DNA from: Sphingobacterium oryzagri
Lineage (GTDB): Bacteria > Bacteroidota > Bacteroidia > Sphingobacteriales > Sphingobacteriaceae
Direction: 5' to 3'
NCBI RefSeq assembly: GCF_028736175.1
Contig: NZ_CP117880.1
Coordinates: 1,860,001 to 1,924,000, forward strand
DNA: 64,000 nucleotides
Part shown: one piece after another, positions 27,073 to 34,628 of the stretch
Position numbering within the stretch: position 1 is the first letter of the stretch
Layout: each line of letters opens with the position of its first letter
Program-made: the position numbers and the translations under genes
Notes under the pieces: model-generated
Told to the model about the DNA's origin: nothing
Databases searched by the model: none
Seen by the model: the letters and a program-made list of their open reading frames with translations, nothing else

Positions 27073-27593
27073 GCCTGTTTTTCTAAAATGCTTTTCAGCG
27101 TTTGCAATCCTGCTGCAAAATCCTTACTCATGTCGTAAAATAAGCTCATCATATTAAAGGGGTAGGGCATGCTACCGTCAATCTCCCAAACCACCTTGCT
27201 TTGCGTCGGACTAAGCGGCGTTACTTCAATAAATGAGGGGTTGGCCACATCAGATCCGTTAAAGTAAAGATGCATATCTATACGTTTATTTGGTTCTATT
27301 TGAGTGATTACTTGTTTGCCATCACCTACTTTTTTGCTTTTCCATTCGTAGGTAAAACCGATGGTGCCATCTGTTCCGCTATATTGCTTTTCCATATGGG
27401 GGTCTTGCTTTGACCAGGCATCGTAATTTCCCTGATTCTTCAGCTGCGACACGTAACTGAAAACTTCATCTGCCGGGCGATCTATGCTGATCTCACTGCC
27501 GGCATGGAATGTTTTCGGAACAAACAGGGCAACGATCAGCACGAGTGCTACAAGCCCTACAAGAGTCAATAAAAGATACTTCAAAAATTTCAT
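27069..27593 (-). CDS. SRPBCC family protein with N-terminal membrane anchor
   Basis: A 174-residue polyketide-cyclase-like SRPBCC protein. An N-terminal hydrophobic helix (LLLTLVGLVALVLIVALFV, residues 7-25) anchors or exports it; the SRPBCC fold follows (ISIDRPADEVFSYVSQ, WSKQDPHM, GFTYEWKSKKVG). Family members in this class begin 'MKxLKxLL..' with the same membrane segment. It is coupled to the DUF6265 gene by a 4-base overlap. Confidence 0.88.
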   Translation of the reverse strand: MKFLKYLLLTLVGLVALVLIVALFVPKTFHAGSEISIDRPADEVFSYVSQLKNQGNYDAWSKQDPHMEKQYSGTDGTIGFTYEWKSKKVGDGKQVITQIEPNKRIDMHLYFNGSDVANPSFIEVTPLSPTQSKVVWEIDGSMPYPFNMMSLFYDMSKDFAAGLQTLKSILEKQA

Positions 27594-27603
27594 AATCGAT
27601 AAA

Positions 27604-27909
27604 TTAGTTTGTTAGTGATAAGGTATATACGAGTTGTACCAGGCTATTTTTATAGGCGGTAGACTGGATTAAAGATAAGGGAATATTATCATTGCTGCTC
27701 GTAAAAAGTGCATATCTTTTACGGATGGCTACCGGGCAAACGAACGGCTTGATGTCATCAACAGGTCTATCGCATGGCAGTGATTGCGGTGCTGCTTTGC
27801 TTTTCCTGATGACAAGATTATTGCCAGGATAGGTTTTGACATAGCGTACAGGCTTCTTGGCCGCAAGGCCATCGACAGCAGCAAATGGAAATGTGGTAAG
27901 CTGGCTCAT
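27604..27909 (-). CDS. possible small protein (101 aa), doubtful
   Basis: An open frame of 101 codons filling the gap between a SRPBCC gene (11 bases downstream) and the hairpin at 27961-28005. It has an ATG start, but no recognised family or Shine-Dalgarno. Composition (VKTYPGNNLVIRKSKAAPQS) is plausible but not convincing. An overlapping plus-strand frame (27784-28008) is equally open. I list it only because its position in the gene series fits. Confidence 0.3.
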   Translation of the reverse strand: MSQLTTFPFAAVDGLAAKKPVRYVKTYPGNNLVIRKSKAAPQSLPCDRPVDDIKPFVCPVAIRKRYALFTSSNDNIPLSLIQSTAYKNSLVQLVYTLSLTN

Positions 27910-27960
27910 AGCAATTTCTGGTTAGTGCAGGGAATGATAAGCATTACAATATTGTTAAAA

Positions 27961-28005
27961 ACTTACAATATCCATTTGTTTTTCAGATGTATGGATATTG
28001 TAAGT
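27961..28005. terminator. 15-bp perfect inverted repeat, bidirectional terminator-like
   Basis: ACTTACAATATCCAT and ATGGATATTGTAAGT form a perfect 15-bp stem with a 15-base loop. T-rich sequence follows on both strands (TTTTTTA on plus, TTTTTAAC on minus). It lies 12 bases past the stop of the VOC gene at 28018. Confidence 0.65.
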
Positions 28006-28017
28006 TAAAGTTTTTTA

Positions 28018-28461
28018 TTAACCCATTTTCTTGTTGCCTTCGTAGTGGATCATCCAACTAATGCCAAATCGATCGGTAAATGAGGAGTACAATTCTGCGA
28101 AAAATGTTTCGGCCAGATCCATTTCAATCACCTGCGCTTGATCGCTCAATTTGGTATGCAGGGCGCGCGCTTCGTCGATCGTCTCGGTATCAAGCATGAT
28201 GTAAGTTGCTGTGCCAAAGACCGCTTTATGCCCAAAGTTTTCAATACAGTCTGACCCCATAAGCATCACATCTTTGTTAATGTGTAATGCGGTGTGCATG
28301 ATCTTATTTTTTTCGGCGTCGGGCATCGCAAAGTCTGGATCTGCGGGCATATCACCGAAGCGGTGAAGACCGAGCAAGGGGCCGCCAAATACAGTTTGAT
28401 AGAACGTGAATGCTTCTTCGCAGTTACCGTTAAAGTTTAGGTAAGCATGTATTTTTACCAT
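28018..28461 (-). CDS. VOC (PhnB-like) protein
   Basis: A 147-residue single-domain PhnB-type VOC protein. It starts with the diagnostic MVKIHAYLNFNGNCEEAFTF YQTVFGG-like segment and contains MHTALHINKDVMLMGSD and the closing FTDRFGISWMIHYE. The likely metal ligands of other VOC enzymes are partly present, but no reaction is known for the group. It lies 56 bases downstream of a SRPBCC gene in the same direction, a pairing that recurs several times in this cassette. Confidence 0.88.
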   Translation of the reverse strand: MVKIHAYLNFNGNCEEAFTFYQTVFGGPLLGLHRFGDMPADPDFAMPDAEKNKIMHTALHINKDVMLMGSDCIENFGHKAVFGTATYIMLDTETIDEARALHTKLSDQAQVIEMDLAETFFAELYSSFTDRFGISWMIHYEGNKKMG

Positions 28462-28517
28462 GATTATTAAAGATTTAAGTTTTCTTAATTGATGTTTTCT
28501 TGCCTATTGTAAACAAC

Positions 28518-29015
28518 TTAGTTTTCGCTAAGCCAGTTTGCTAAATTATTTAGTCCCATGGTAAAGCCTTCGCGAAAGCCCATGTCGATATGTTTTTGTA
28601 TTGCTGTCGCGCTGTCACCTTCGATCAGGATATCTACGCGTGTGCCGACTTCGTTTTCATGAAAGTGAAGCTGCCAATGCATACCTGGCAAATTATGTTG
28701 GATGTTGCCGTCGGCATCGGCAAAGCGATCACGTCCCGCATAGGACGTTGGCGCTGTTATGTTATCGTAGAAAAAGATGCCCCAGGCTTCTTCGCCTTCG
28801 GGACCTTTCATGCAATAAAGCCATTTTCCGCCTTCACTAAAGTCAAAGGATTTGGTTACTGATTGCCAAGGTTGGGGTGCCCACCATTGGTCAAGTATAT
28901 CGGCTGTGGTCCAGGCATCCCATACTTTGGAAAGCGATGCCGCGTATTGCCGCGATATCTGGATCGATTTTCCGTCGCTTGCGAGTTCAAATTGCATATC
29001 GTCGTTCGTACTCAT
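28518..29015 (-). CDS. SRPBCC (AHSA1-like) protein
   Basis: A 165-residue SRPBCC protein with the typical opening (ISRQYAASLSKVWDAWTTADILDQWWAPQPW), the KGPEGEEAWG loop and the C-terminal helix (EGFTMGLNNLANWL). This group is often encoded beside ArsR-type regulators, but none is seen here; the next gene upstream is the divergent GH51. Probable first gene of the downstream half of the cassette. Confidence 0.88.
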   Translation of the reverse strand: MSTNDDMQFELASDGKSIQISRQYAASLSKVWDAWTTADILDQWWAPQPWQSVTKSFDFSEGGKWLYCMKGPEGEEAWGIFFYDNITAPTSYAGRDRFADADGNIQHNLPGMHWQLHFHENEVGTRVDILIEGDSATAIQKHIDMGFREGFTMGLNNLANWLSEN

Positions 29016-29431
29016 AATCTGCTGCGTTTACTGTTTATAAATCTGTAGCGCTAAATGGCCAGCTGTTTTTTGTTATTCAAATGTAACGCGGTTTGTTGAT
29101 ATTCTACCTTGCCATAGGGCAAGAATTGTTTTAGCCTGTTCATCTTCGTCAAGCGAACGAAGTGCGCGGTTTTCGTTGATGCCAGCTGATGATCCTGCTG
29201 GCTTTTGTTGGCGATGATTTTTGACCGGCGATGCGGCCTGGGCAAATGTATTCGCATATCTTTCTCCATGCGTCTCATTTGCTAGGGTACATCGGTCATA
29301 AAAAACATTAAATGTTTTATTGACATTTAATTTTTTTTGTTTATTTTAGACCAAAGGAAGTGCAACGACCTGGCTAACTATTAAATTGTGTTGCACTTTG
29401 CATCATTACTTATAAACCTATTTCAACGTCT
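29016..29431. other. divergent intergenic region, SRPBCC / GH51
   Basis: About 415 bases. It should hold the promoters of the SRPBCC gene (leftward) and the GH51 gene (rightward). A 75-codon minus-strand frame at 29051-29278 begins MRRMEKDMRIHLPRPHRRSK; it has a basic, low-complexity composition, no recognisable family, and is not called. The 29300-29400 part is AT-rich and promoter-like. Confidence 0.4.
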
Positions 29432-30970
29432 ATGAAACGTCAATTGATTTCACTTATCTGCGTAGGGGCTATTTGGGGAAGTGCCTACGGACAGAACATG
29501 GTAACACTTACGCCTAGCGAAAAACCCATTCCTATCAGTCGTCATATTTACGGCCATTTTGCCGAACACCTCGGCCGCTGTGTGTACGACGGATTTTACG
29601 TGGGCGAAGGCAACAAAAACATTCCGCACACGAATGGCGTGCGCAACGATGTTATTGCGGCCCTTAAAGAATTGCAGATACCTAATTTGCGCTGGCCGGG
29701 CGGCTGTTTTGCCGACACCTATCATTGGAAAGATGGCATTGGTCCGAAAGCATCACGACCAGCGATCGTAAACAACTGGTGGGGCGGCGTAACGGAAGAC
29801 AACTCTTTTGGTACGCATGACTTTTTGGATATGTGTGAGTTGCTTGGTACGGAGCCTTACCTGGCCGGAAATGTAGGCAGTGGTGAAGTGCAGGAATTGG
29901 CAGATTGGGTGCAGTATGTAAATTTTGCAGGAAATAGTCCGATGTCGGATTTGCGCCGGGAAAACGGGCGGGATAAACCGTGGAATGTAAAGTTCTGGGG
30001 TGTTGGGAATGAATCGTGGGGCTGTGGAGGCAACATGACGGCCGAATATTACAGTGATATTTACCGAAAATATTCGACGTTTATGGCGGATTGGTCCAAC
30101 ACAGGTGGACTTTACCGGATTGCTTCAGGCGCAAACAGCGCAGATTATCATTGGACGGAAACTTTGATGAAGCAATTGCCTAAAAGCCTGGTAAAAGGGA
30201 TAGCGCTGCATCATTATGCGGTCATCGACTGGAATAAGAAGGGCTCATCCATAACCTATACGGATGAGCAATATTTTAAAACGATGAAATCGGCCTGGTT
30301 TATGAATGAGCTGGTCGAAAAGCACAGCGCGATCATGGATAAATATGATGCGAAGAAAGACGTTGCGCTTGTGGTCGACGAGTGGGGCGGATGGTACGAG
30401 GTAGAGCCTAATACCAATCCCGGCTTCCTCTACCAGCAAAATACGATGCGTGACGCGATGATTGCGGGTATGACCTTAAACATCTTTAACAATCACGCGG
30501 ATCGTGTTAAAATGGCTAATTTGGCGCAGACCATCAATGTCTTGCAAGCAGTGATCTTAACCAAAGAAGAAAAGATGATTAAAACACCGACTTTTCACGT
30601 GTTGGAAATGTATAAGGTGCACCACGATGCAAATCTTATTCCGCTCCGTATAAGCAGTCAAGATTTTGTGTGGAATGGGGAGGCCATTCCGGCTGTCTCG
30701 GCTTCTGCATCGCAGGATAAAAATGGCCGTACACATATCTCCTTGGTGAATATTGATCCAAAATCTTCGCAAGATGTAACGGTTGCACTCTCCAAAGCAC
30801 AGAAATTACAAAGTGCACGTCTATTGACTTCGGCCAATTTGCGCGATTATAATGATTTTGATGCAGGTGATCGTATCGTTCCGAAAGCTTTTAAGGGGGC
30901 AAAGGTGGATAAGCAACAGCTCACGGCCAAATTGCCGCCTTTCTCGGTGCTGGTGGTAACGCTTGATTAA
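29432..30970 (+). CDS. secreted alpha-L-arabinofuranosidase, GH51
   Basis: A 512-residue GH51 enzyme with a signal peptide (about residues 1-20). It hydrolyses terminal arabinofuranose from arabinans and arabinoxylans in the periplasm. The barrel carries the acid/base Glu194 in GVGNESWGCGG and the nucleophile Glu317 in VVDEWGGWY; the RWPGGCFADTYHW substrate-site segment is present. The C-terminal beta domain ends at FSVLVVTLD. It is the only plus-strand gene within a 10-kb minus-strand cassette and has no other arabinan genes nearby, so its insertion there looks incidental. Confidence 0.95.
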   Translation: MKRQLISLICVGAIWGSAYGQNMVTLTPSEKPIPISRHIYGHFAEHLGRCVYDGFYVGEGNKNIPHTNGVRNDVIAALKELQIPNLRWPGGCFADTYHWKDGIGPKASRPAIVNNWWGGVTEDNSFGTHDFLDMCELLGTEPYLAGNVGSGEVQELADWVQYVNFAGNSPMSDLRRENGRDKPWNVKFWGVGNESWGCGGNMTAEYYSDIYRKYSTFMADWSNTGGLYRIASGANSADYHWTETLMKQLPKSLVKGIALHHYAVIDWNKKGSSITYTDEQYFKTMKSAWFMNELVEKHSAIMDKYDAKKDVALVVDEWGGWYEVEPNTNPGFLYQQNTMRDAMIAGMTLNIFNNHADRVKMANLAQTINVLQAVILTKEEKMIKTPTFHVLEMYKVHHDANLIPLRISSQDFVWNGEAIPAVSASASQDKNGRTHISLVNIDPKSSQDVTVALSKAQKLQSARLLTSANLRDYNDFDAGDRIVPKAFKGAKVDKQQLTAKLPPFSVLVVTLD

Positions 30971-31075
30971 GCCTATCGCGCCAGCGCTTGGATAGATTCG
31001 CCAGGCAAAGCGTCGTTAAAAAGCGATGCATTACCTGGCGATCTTGTTTGTATGGTGCCCGCCACATCTGGCTGG

Positions 31076-32005
31076 CTAATCTTTATACTTATCGTGCAAG
31101 CCTACACCCTGGGCAACGAGTGGTTTTATTTTTTCCAGGCGAGCAACTTTGGTTTTATCTTGCTTGGCTTCGTCGATATAAGCGTTATATTCGCGTTGCC
31201 GGCCTGGCGTGAGTTTAAAAAAAGATTGGTTAAATTGTTTATCGCCTGCTAATGCTTCGGCAAGTAGTTTGTTGGGCACGAGTGGTTTTCCTTTTTCGGG
31301 TATTATTGCTTTGCCATCTACCACGGTTTGTATAGCTTCGGCAATATAGGCTTTTATTTTTTCGGTATCCATATCGGCAACATCGGTAAAACGCCACTGG
31401 CGTAATCCTTTCGTCTTCCCCTCGGAGCCGGAAACTAACACCTTTTCGGGATCCGCTAAAAAAACACCGTTGTAAAACCAAATGGCAAAATGGTTTTTAA
31501 AGCCCGCATAAGAAACTACATTTTTCCCGGCATAACTGTATACCTCGTTGCCCCATTTCAGGCTTCTATCTAATGGAAATTGTGCGATGATGTGCTGCGT
31601 CTTTTCGATCGCTTCTGTCCACTGCGCGTGAAAACGTTTCCAGTCGGTCGGGTTTTTGTCTTGCAACTTTTTCAGATTAAACTGTACCATCTTTTCCAGA
31701 ATAGCTTTGGGAATTTTGCTATCTAAGGGAATTTGAATAGCACCTTTGGAAGTTTTGTAAGGCGCGAGGTCGGTCGCAAACTCTGTGATTGCGGCAGGAC
31801 CGGGGTAGATACCCAAATGATTTTTGGCCATGGCAAAGTGAATGAGATTGCCTTGGTAGCGAAATGTGGGCATTTGATAGCTGATGGTTTCGGTGGCCAT
31901 CGGCGCTGCTCGTTGAATGATCTTGCGAACCGCATGTAGCAATGCCTGTTTGCCATCATCAAACTGCGCGATGTACTCATCAATCGTGGAAAAGCCTGTC
32001 TGCAT
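31076..32005 (-). CDS. DUF1801-YdeI fusion protein
   Basis: A 309-residue protein that fuses two modules. Residues about 1-120 are a DUF1801 domain (FSTIDEYIAQFDDGKQALLHAVRKII, ETISYQMPTFRYQG). The rest resembles a second DUF1801-like region (SLKWGNEVYSYAGKNVVSYAG) followed by a YdeI/OmpD-associated C-terminal helix block (FFKLTPGRQREYNAYIDEAK). No enzyme activity is known. It lies 12 bases downstream of the DUF6157 gene, in one transcription unit. Confidence 0.8.
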   Translation of the reverse strand: MQTGFSTIDEYIAQFDDGKQALLHAVRKIIQRAAPMATETISYQMPTFRYQGNLIHFAMAKNHLGIYPGPAAITEFATDLAPYKTSKGAIQIPLDSKIPKAILEKMVQFNLKKLQDKNPTDWKRFHAQWTEAIEKTQHIIAQFPLDRSLKWGNEVYSYAGKNVVSYAGFKNHFAIWFYNGVFLADPEKVLVSGSEGKTKGLRQWRFTDVADMDTEKIKAYIAEAIQTVVDGKAIIPEKGKPLVPNKLLAEALAGDKQFNQSFFKLTPGRQREYNAYIDEAKQDKTKVARLEKIKPLVAQGVGLHDKYKD

Positions 32006-32017
32006 GATCTTATTATT

Positions 32018-32431
32018 TTATTTTTTTGATTTCATCGCTGGTATTTTGGTAATGCCTGTATTGGATAATAGCGCTTGATATGCTGGCGATGCGCTGTCTA
32101 CCAAGCGTATTTTTCCGTCGTTAGCAAACAAGATGCCCCAACCATAGTTTTTGGCCAATGGTGAGGTGCGCAAGCAAGGTTGGCCTTTGGAAAAAAACTG
32201 GGTTCGCGCAGCGGCCAGTTCGCTGGCCAATAGTGCCTGCCTGCTGGCGAAGATCATAAAAAGCGCATCATCTGAAGTAAACGTGTCGGGCTGCTGGGTA
32301 AGCAAGTCAAATTGAAGGTTAGCTATGGTCAGCTTATCCACCTTCCGTGGTGGTACAGTGCCTTGTAGCGCCGTGCTGTCTGCAGCTACTGTGATCAGCG
32401 TGTCGTAATAATTTGTCGTATGCTGTTTCAT
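32018..32431 (-). CDS. DUF6157 family protein
   Basis: A 137-residue cytoplasmic protein of the DUF6157 family, recognised from its opening HTTNYYDTLITVAADS, the PPRKVDKLTIANLQFDLL segment and the C-terminal PLAKNYGWGILFANDGKIRL. The frame is open from a TTG at 32455, but the ATG at 32431 is chosen because family members start at this point. Function is unknown. It is encoded between two DUF1801 genes. Confidence 0.82.
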   Translation of the reverse strand: MKQHTTNYYDTLITVAADSTALQGTVPPRKVDKLTIANLQFDLLTQQPDTFTSDDALFMIFASRQALLASELAAARTQFFSKGQPCLRTSPLAKNYGWGILFANDGKIRLVDSASPAYQALLSNTGITKIPAMKSKK

Positions 32432-32470
32432 GACGTTCGTGTTCGTTTGCCGCAATCAAGATGTTGTTTC

Positions 32471-32899
32471 TTATGGACGCACCCGCGTGTAAGTCTGGCT
32501 AACGAAGTCTAGCGTGTGCTGCATAAGTCGCTGCAACACATCCAGATCGATGTCTGTCAATTTTTTTACGTAGATGCAAGCTTTGCCCATTTTGTATTTT
32601 CCCAGTCCCTCCAAGAAGGATTGATGCGCTTCAAGACCTGTATATACGTAGAGTGAAAGGGCATTTTTTCGTGGCGAGAAGGCAAGTAGCGGTGCTTCGC
32701 CGGAATGTCCGCTAGCATAGGTATACGCATATTTGCCAAAGGCAATAATGTTCGGCCCAAACATCGTTGCTTTTTCACCGGACACGGCCTCCATCAGTTC
32801 GATCAATGCCAGGCTGTCTGCTTTTTGCTGTGGGTTGTCCAGCGCTTCGATAAAATCAGCAACAGGTTGTTCGTTAAAGGTAGTCTTGTTGGTTGCCAT
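32471..32899 (-). CDS. DUF1801 family protein
   Basis: A 142-residue single-domain DUF1801 (YdhG-like) protein: VADFIEALDNPQQKADSLALIELM, then the MFGPNIIAFGKYAYTYASG stretch and a C-terminal helix after ACIYVKKLTDID. Cytoplasmic, no known activity. It starts 9 bases after the stop of the SRPBCC gene and is 39 bases upstream of the DUF6157 ATG. Confidence 0.85.
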   Translation of the reverse strand: MATNKTTFNEQPVADFIEALDNPQQKADSLALIELMEAVSGEKATMFGPNIIAFGKYAYTYASGHSGEAPLLAFSPRKNALSLYVYTGLEAHQSFLEGLGKYKMGKACIYVKKLTDIDLDVLQRLMQHTLDFVSQTYTRVRP

Positions 32900-32908
32900 C
32901 GTAGCTGT

Positions 32909-33340
32909 CTATTCGTTTGTGCCGGTTCCGTAAACGCGCTCTACGTACGTTTTGAAATTGGTCAAGATGGCTTGCCAACCATCTCGTTGCATAGCAATCG
33001 GGTTTTGCGTTTCCGGATCAAATGTGGTGGATACGGTTGTTACATCGCGCGACTCCTTAAAGTGAATGGCTACTTTCCGCCCGTCGGCCAGCACATAAGC
33101 GATGTGTTTAAAAGGCTCAATCGCGGTATACTCGCCTTCAAAATCAAAGCCGAAGCTGCCGTCTTTTGCTTCCATGCGGTTGCTGAATTTGCCGCCCACG
33201 CGCAGGTCGTTTACCGAGCTTGTACAATGCCAGTCATCAGACGCATGGTTCCATTGCATGATATCTTCTGCCGAATTATAGGCATTCCAAACGGTTGCCA
33301 CGTTGTTTTTGATCGTTGTTTCAATGTGAATTGGTTCCAT
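32909..33340 (-). CDS. SRPBCC (AHSA1-like) protein
   Basis: A 143-residue SRPBCC protein: IHIETTIKNNVATVWNAYNS, the WNHASDDWHCTSSVNDLRVGG block, and the C-terminal helix ending FKTYVERVYG. This subgroup resembles the YndB/CalC-like AHSA1 proteins. It is 14 bases downstream of a VOC gene and 9 bases upstream of a DUF1801 gene. Confidence 0.88.
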   Translation of the reverse strand: MEPIHIETTIKNNVATVWNAYNSAEDIMQWNHASDDWHCTSSVNDLRVGGKFSNRMEAKDGSFGFDFEGEYTAIEPFKHIAYVLADGRKVAIHFKESRDVTTVSTTFDPETQNPIAMQRDGWQAILTNFKTYVERVYGTGTNE

Positions 33341-33354
33341 ACGGTGTTTATCGA

Positions 33355-33720
33355 TTATTTGTTTTTAAGTAATAATACATTTCCGGCCGGATCTTTTATC
33401 CAATGCATCGACGGACTGATTTCTTCCAGTTCGTCTTGCGGATGTATGCCGTTGGTTTCGAGATAGCGGGTGGCGCGCTCCACATCGGGTGTTAACACTT
33501 CAAGCCATATCTGCGCATCCTGGGCATCGGGCACACAATCTAACCATAAGGTGCTGGCGCCAAAAGTCAATCGATGGGTGCTGGTGACACCAGGATGGTC
33601 AATAGCCACTTCTTCGACATCTAACAAAAGAATGTCACGATAAAAAGCGACGGTTTCTTCATACTTTTCTGGTGGAATTTTCATAGCCATGTTCACTCCT
33701 CCGCTAAAATTTATCTCCAT
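33355..33720 (-). CDS. VOC family protein
   Basis: A 121-residue glyoxalase/bleomycin-resistance-type VOC protein. It has the YEETVAFYRDILLLDVEEV helix-strand, FGASTLWLDCVPD, and the closing HWIKDPAGNVLLLKNK motif with a candidate metal-ligand region. Function is unknown. It is probably the first gene of the upstream half of the cassette, 87 bases downstream of the Crp/Fnr gene. Confidence 0.85.
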   Translation of the reverse strand: MEINFSGGVNMAMKIPPEKYEETVAFYRDILLLDVEEVAIDHPGVTSTHRLTFGASTLWLDCVPDAQDAQIWLEVLTPDVERATRYLETNGIHPQDELEEISPSMHWIKDPAGNVLLLKNK

Positions 33721-33807
33721 AATCGGTATCTTTTATTTCTACTATCCAAAAATACGGTTGCGCGTCTATGATACACTTGTCTTAAGACAACTTCTGCAGC
33801 CTAAACC

Positions 33808-34386
33808 TTATTTTCCGACCAATTCTTTGCGAATCCGGCTGAGTGAAGTATCGGTTATCCCGAGGTAGGTGGCAATATATTTTAATGGCGCCTGTTGCAA
33901 AATTTGTGGTTTTTCTTCCAGCAATTGTTGATAACGCACTATTGCCGCCAGACTCACCATATCAAGCGTTCTTTTTTTGGTGAGAAACAGTTGATGGGCC
34001 ATCCACGCGCGTCCCCATTCGGTGATGGCTGGTATCGTTTCAAACAAGCCCTGAAAATCGTCAAATTTAATACGCCACAACGTGCAGTCTGTTAAACAAC
34101 AAAAGTTTTCTTTGGTCGGTATATGGTGAAAGATCGAAGCAACTTCGATAACGAGATCATCGGTGCAGAAAAAATTGGTGCTGATATCGTTGCCATCGTA
34201 ATCGTAAACGAAAGAGCGCACGATGCCTTCCTCCAGAATGTAGTAACAATCGCTCACTTGCCCTTCACGTAAAAGCAATTCGCCTTTCTTGAAAACCACT
34301 TTTTCATGCTGTGCAACGATTTGATCGAGGTCTTCGTGCGACATGGACGGGTATTGATAGATAAAACGGAGTTTCTCTGGGTACAT
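33808..34386 (-). CDS. Crp/Fnr family transcriptional regulator
   Basis: A 192-residue regulator with an N-terminal cyclic-nucleotide-binding-like barrel (EKVVFKKGELLLREGQVSDCYYILEEGIV) and a C-terminal winged HTH (LKYIATYLGITDTSLSRIRKEL). It lacks the Cys cluster of Fnr; whether it binds a nucleotide is unknown. It is encoded directly upstream of the SRPBCC/VOC/DUF cassette in the same direction, so it is the natural candidate to regulate it (inference). Confidence 0.9.
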   Translation of the reverse strand: MYPEKLRFIYQYPSMSHEDLDQIVAQHEKVVFKKGELLLREGQVSDCYYILEEGIVRSFVYDYDGNDISTNFFCTDDLVIEVASIFHHIPTKENFCCLTDCTLWRIKFDDFQGLFETIPAITEWGRAWMAHQLFLTKKRTLDMVSLAAIVRYQQLLEEKPQILQQAPLKYIATYLGITDTSLSRIRKELVGK

Positions 34387-34582
34387 AGGGATATGTTGTT
34401 AGTCTGTGGCCGTCGTTACCTACCAACGGCGGGCTTACTGACAATAAAAATATAAAAATCTATCTAATGTACAATAGTTTTATTCATGGAGGGGGATAGC
34501 TACCGCATTACAGCGAGCTTGTGTAACAACTAGTTTTAAATAATTGGTCGAAAAGGTGTAGAAAGCCGGGCGCTAACGGGAG

Positions 34583-34614
34583 GTACACAACGGCCTATAC
34601 GACCCGTTGTGTAC
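34583..34614. terminator. strong hairpin downstream of the DUF5686 gene
   Basis: GTACACAACGG and CCGTTGTGTAC form an 11-bp perfect stem, loop of 10 bases. The T-rich tail (TTTTATTTATTTTTT) lies on the plus-strand side, but the gene ending here is on minus, so the direction of action is unclear. Confidence 0.5.
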
Positions 34615-34628
34615 GTTTTATTTATTTT

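Noticed and set aside
29051..29278. 75-codon ArsR-like or other small gene before the SRPBCC gene
   Set aside because: Basic, low-complexity composition without helix-turn-helix pattern or start signal.
34583..34614. Terminator of a plus-strand gene
   Set aside because: No plus-strand gene ends here, so only a hairpin of unclear direction is listed.
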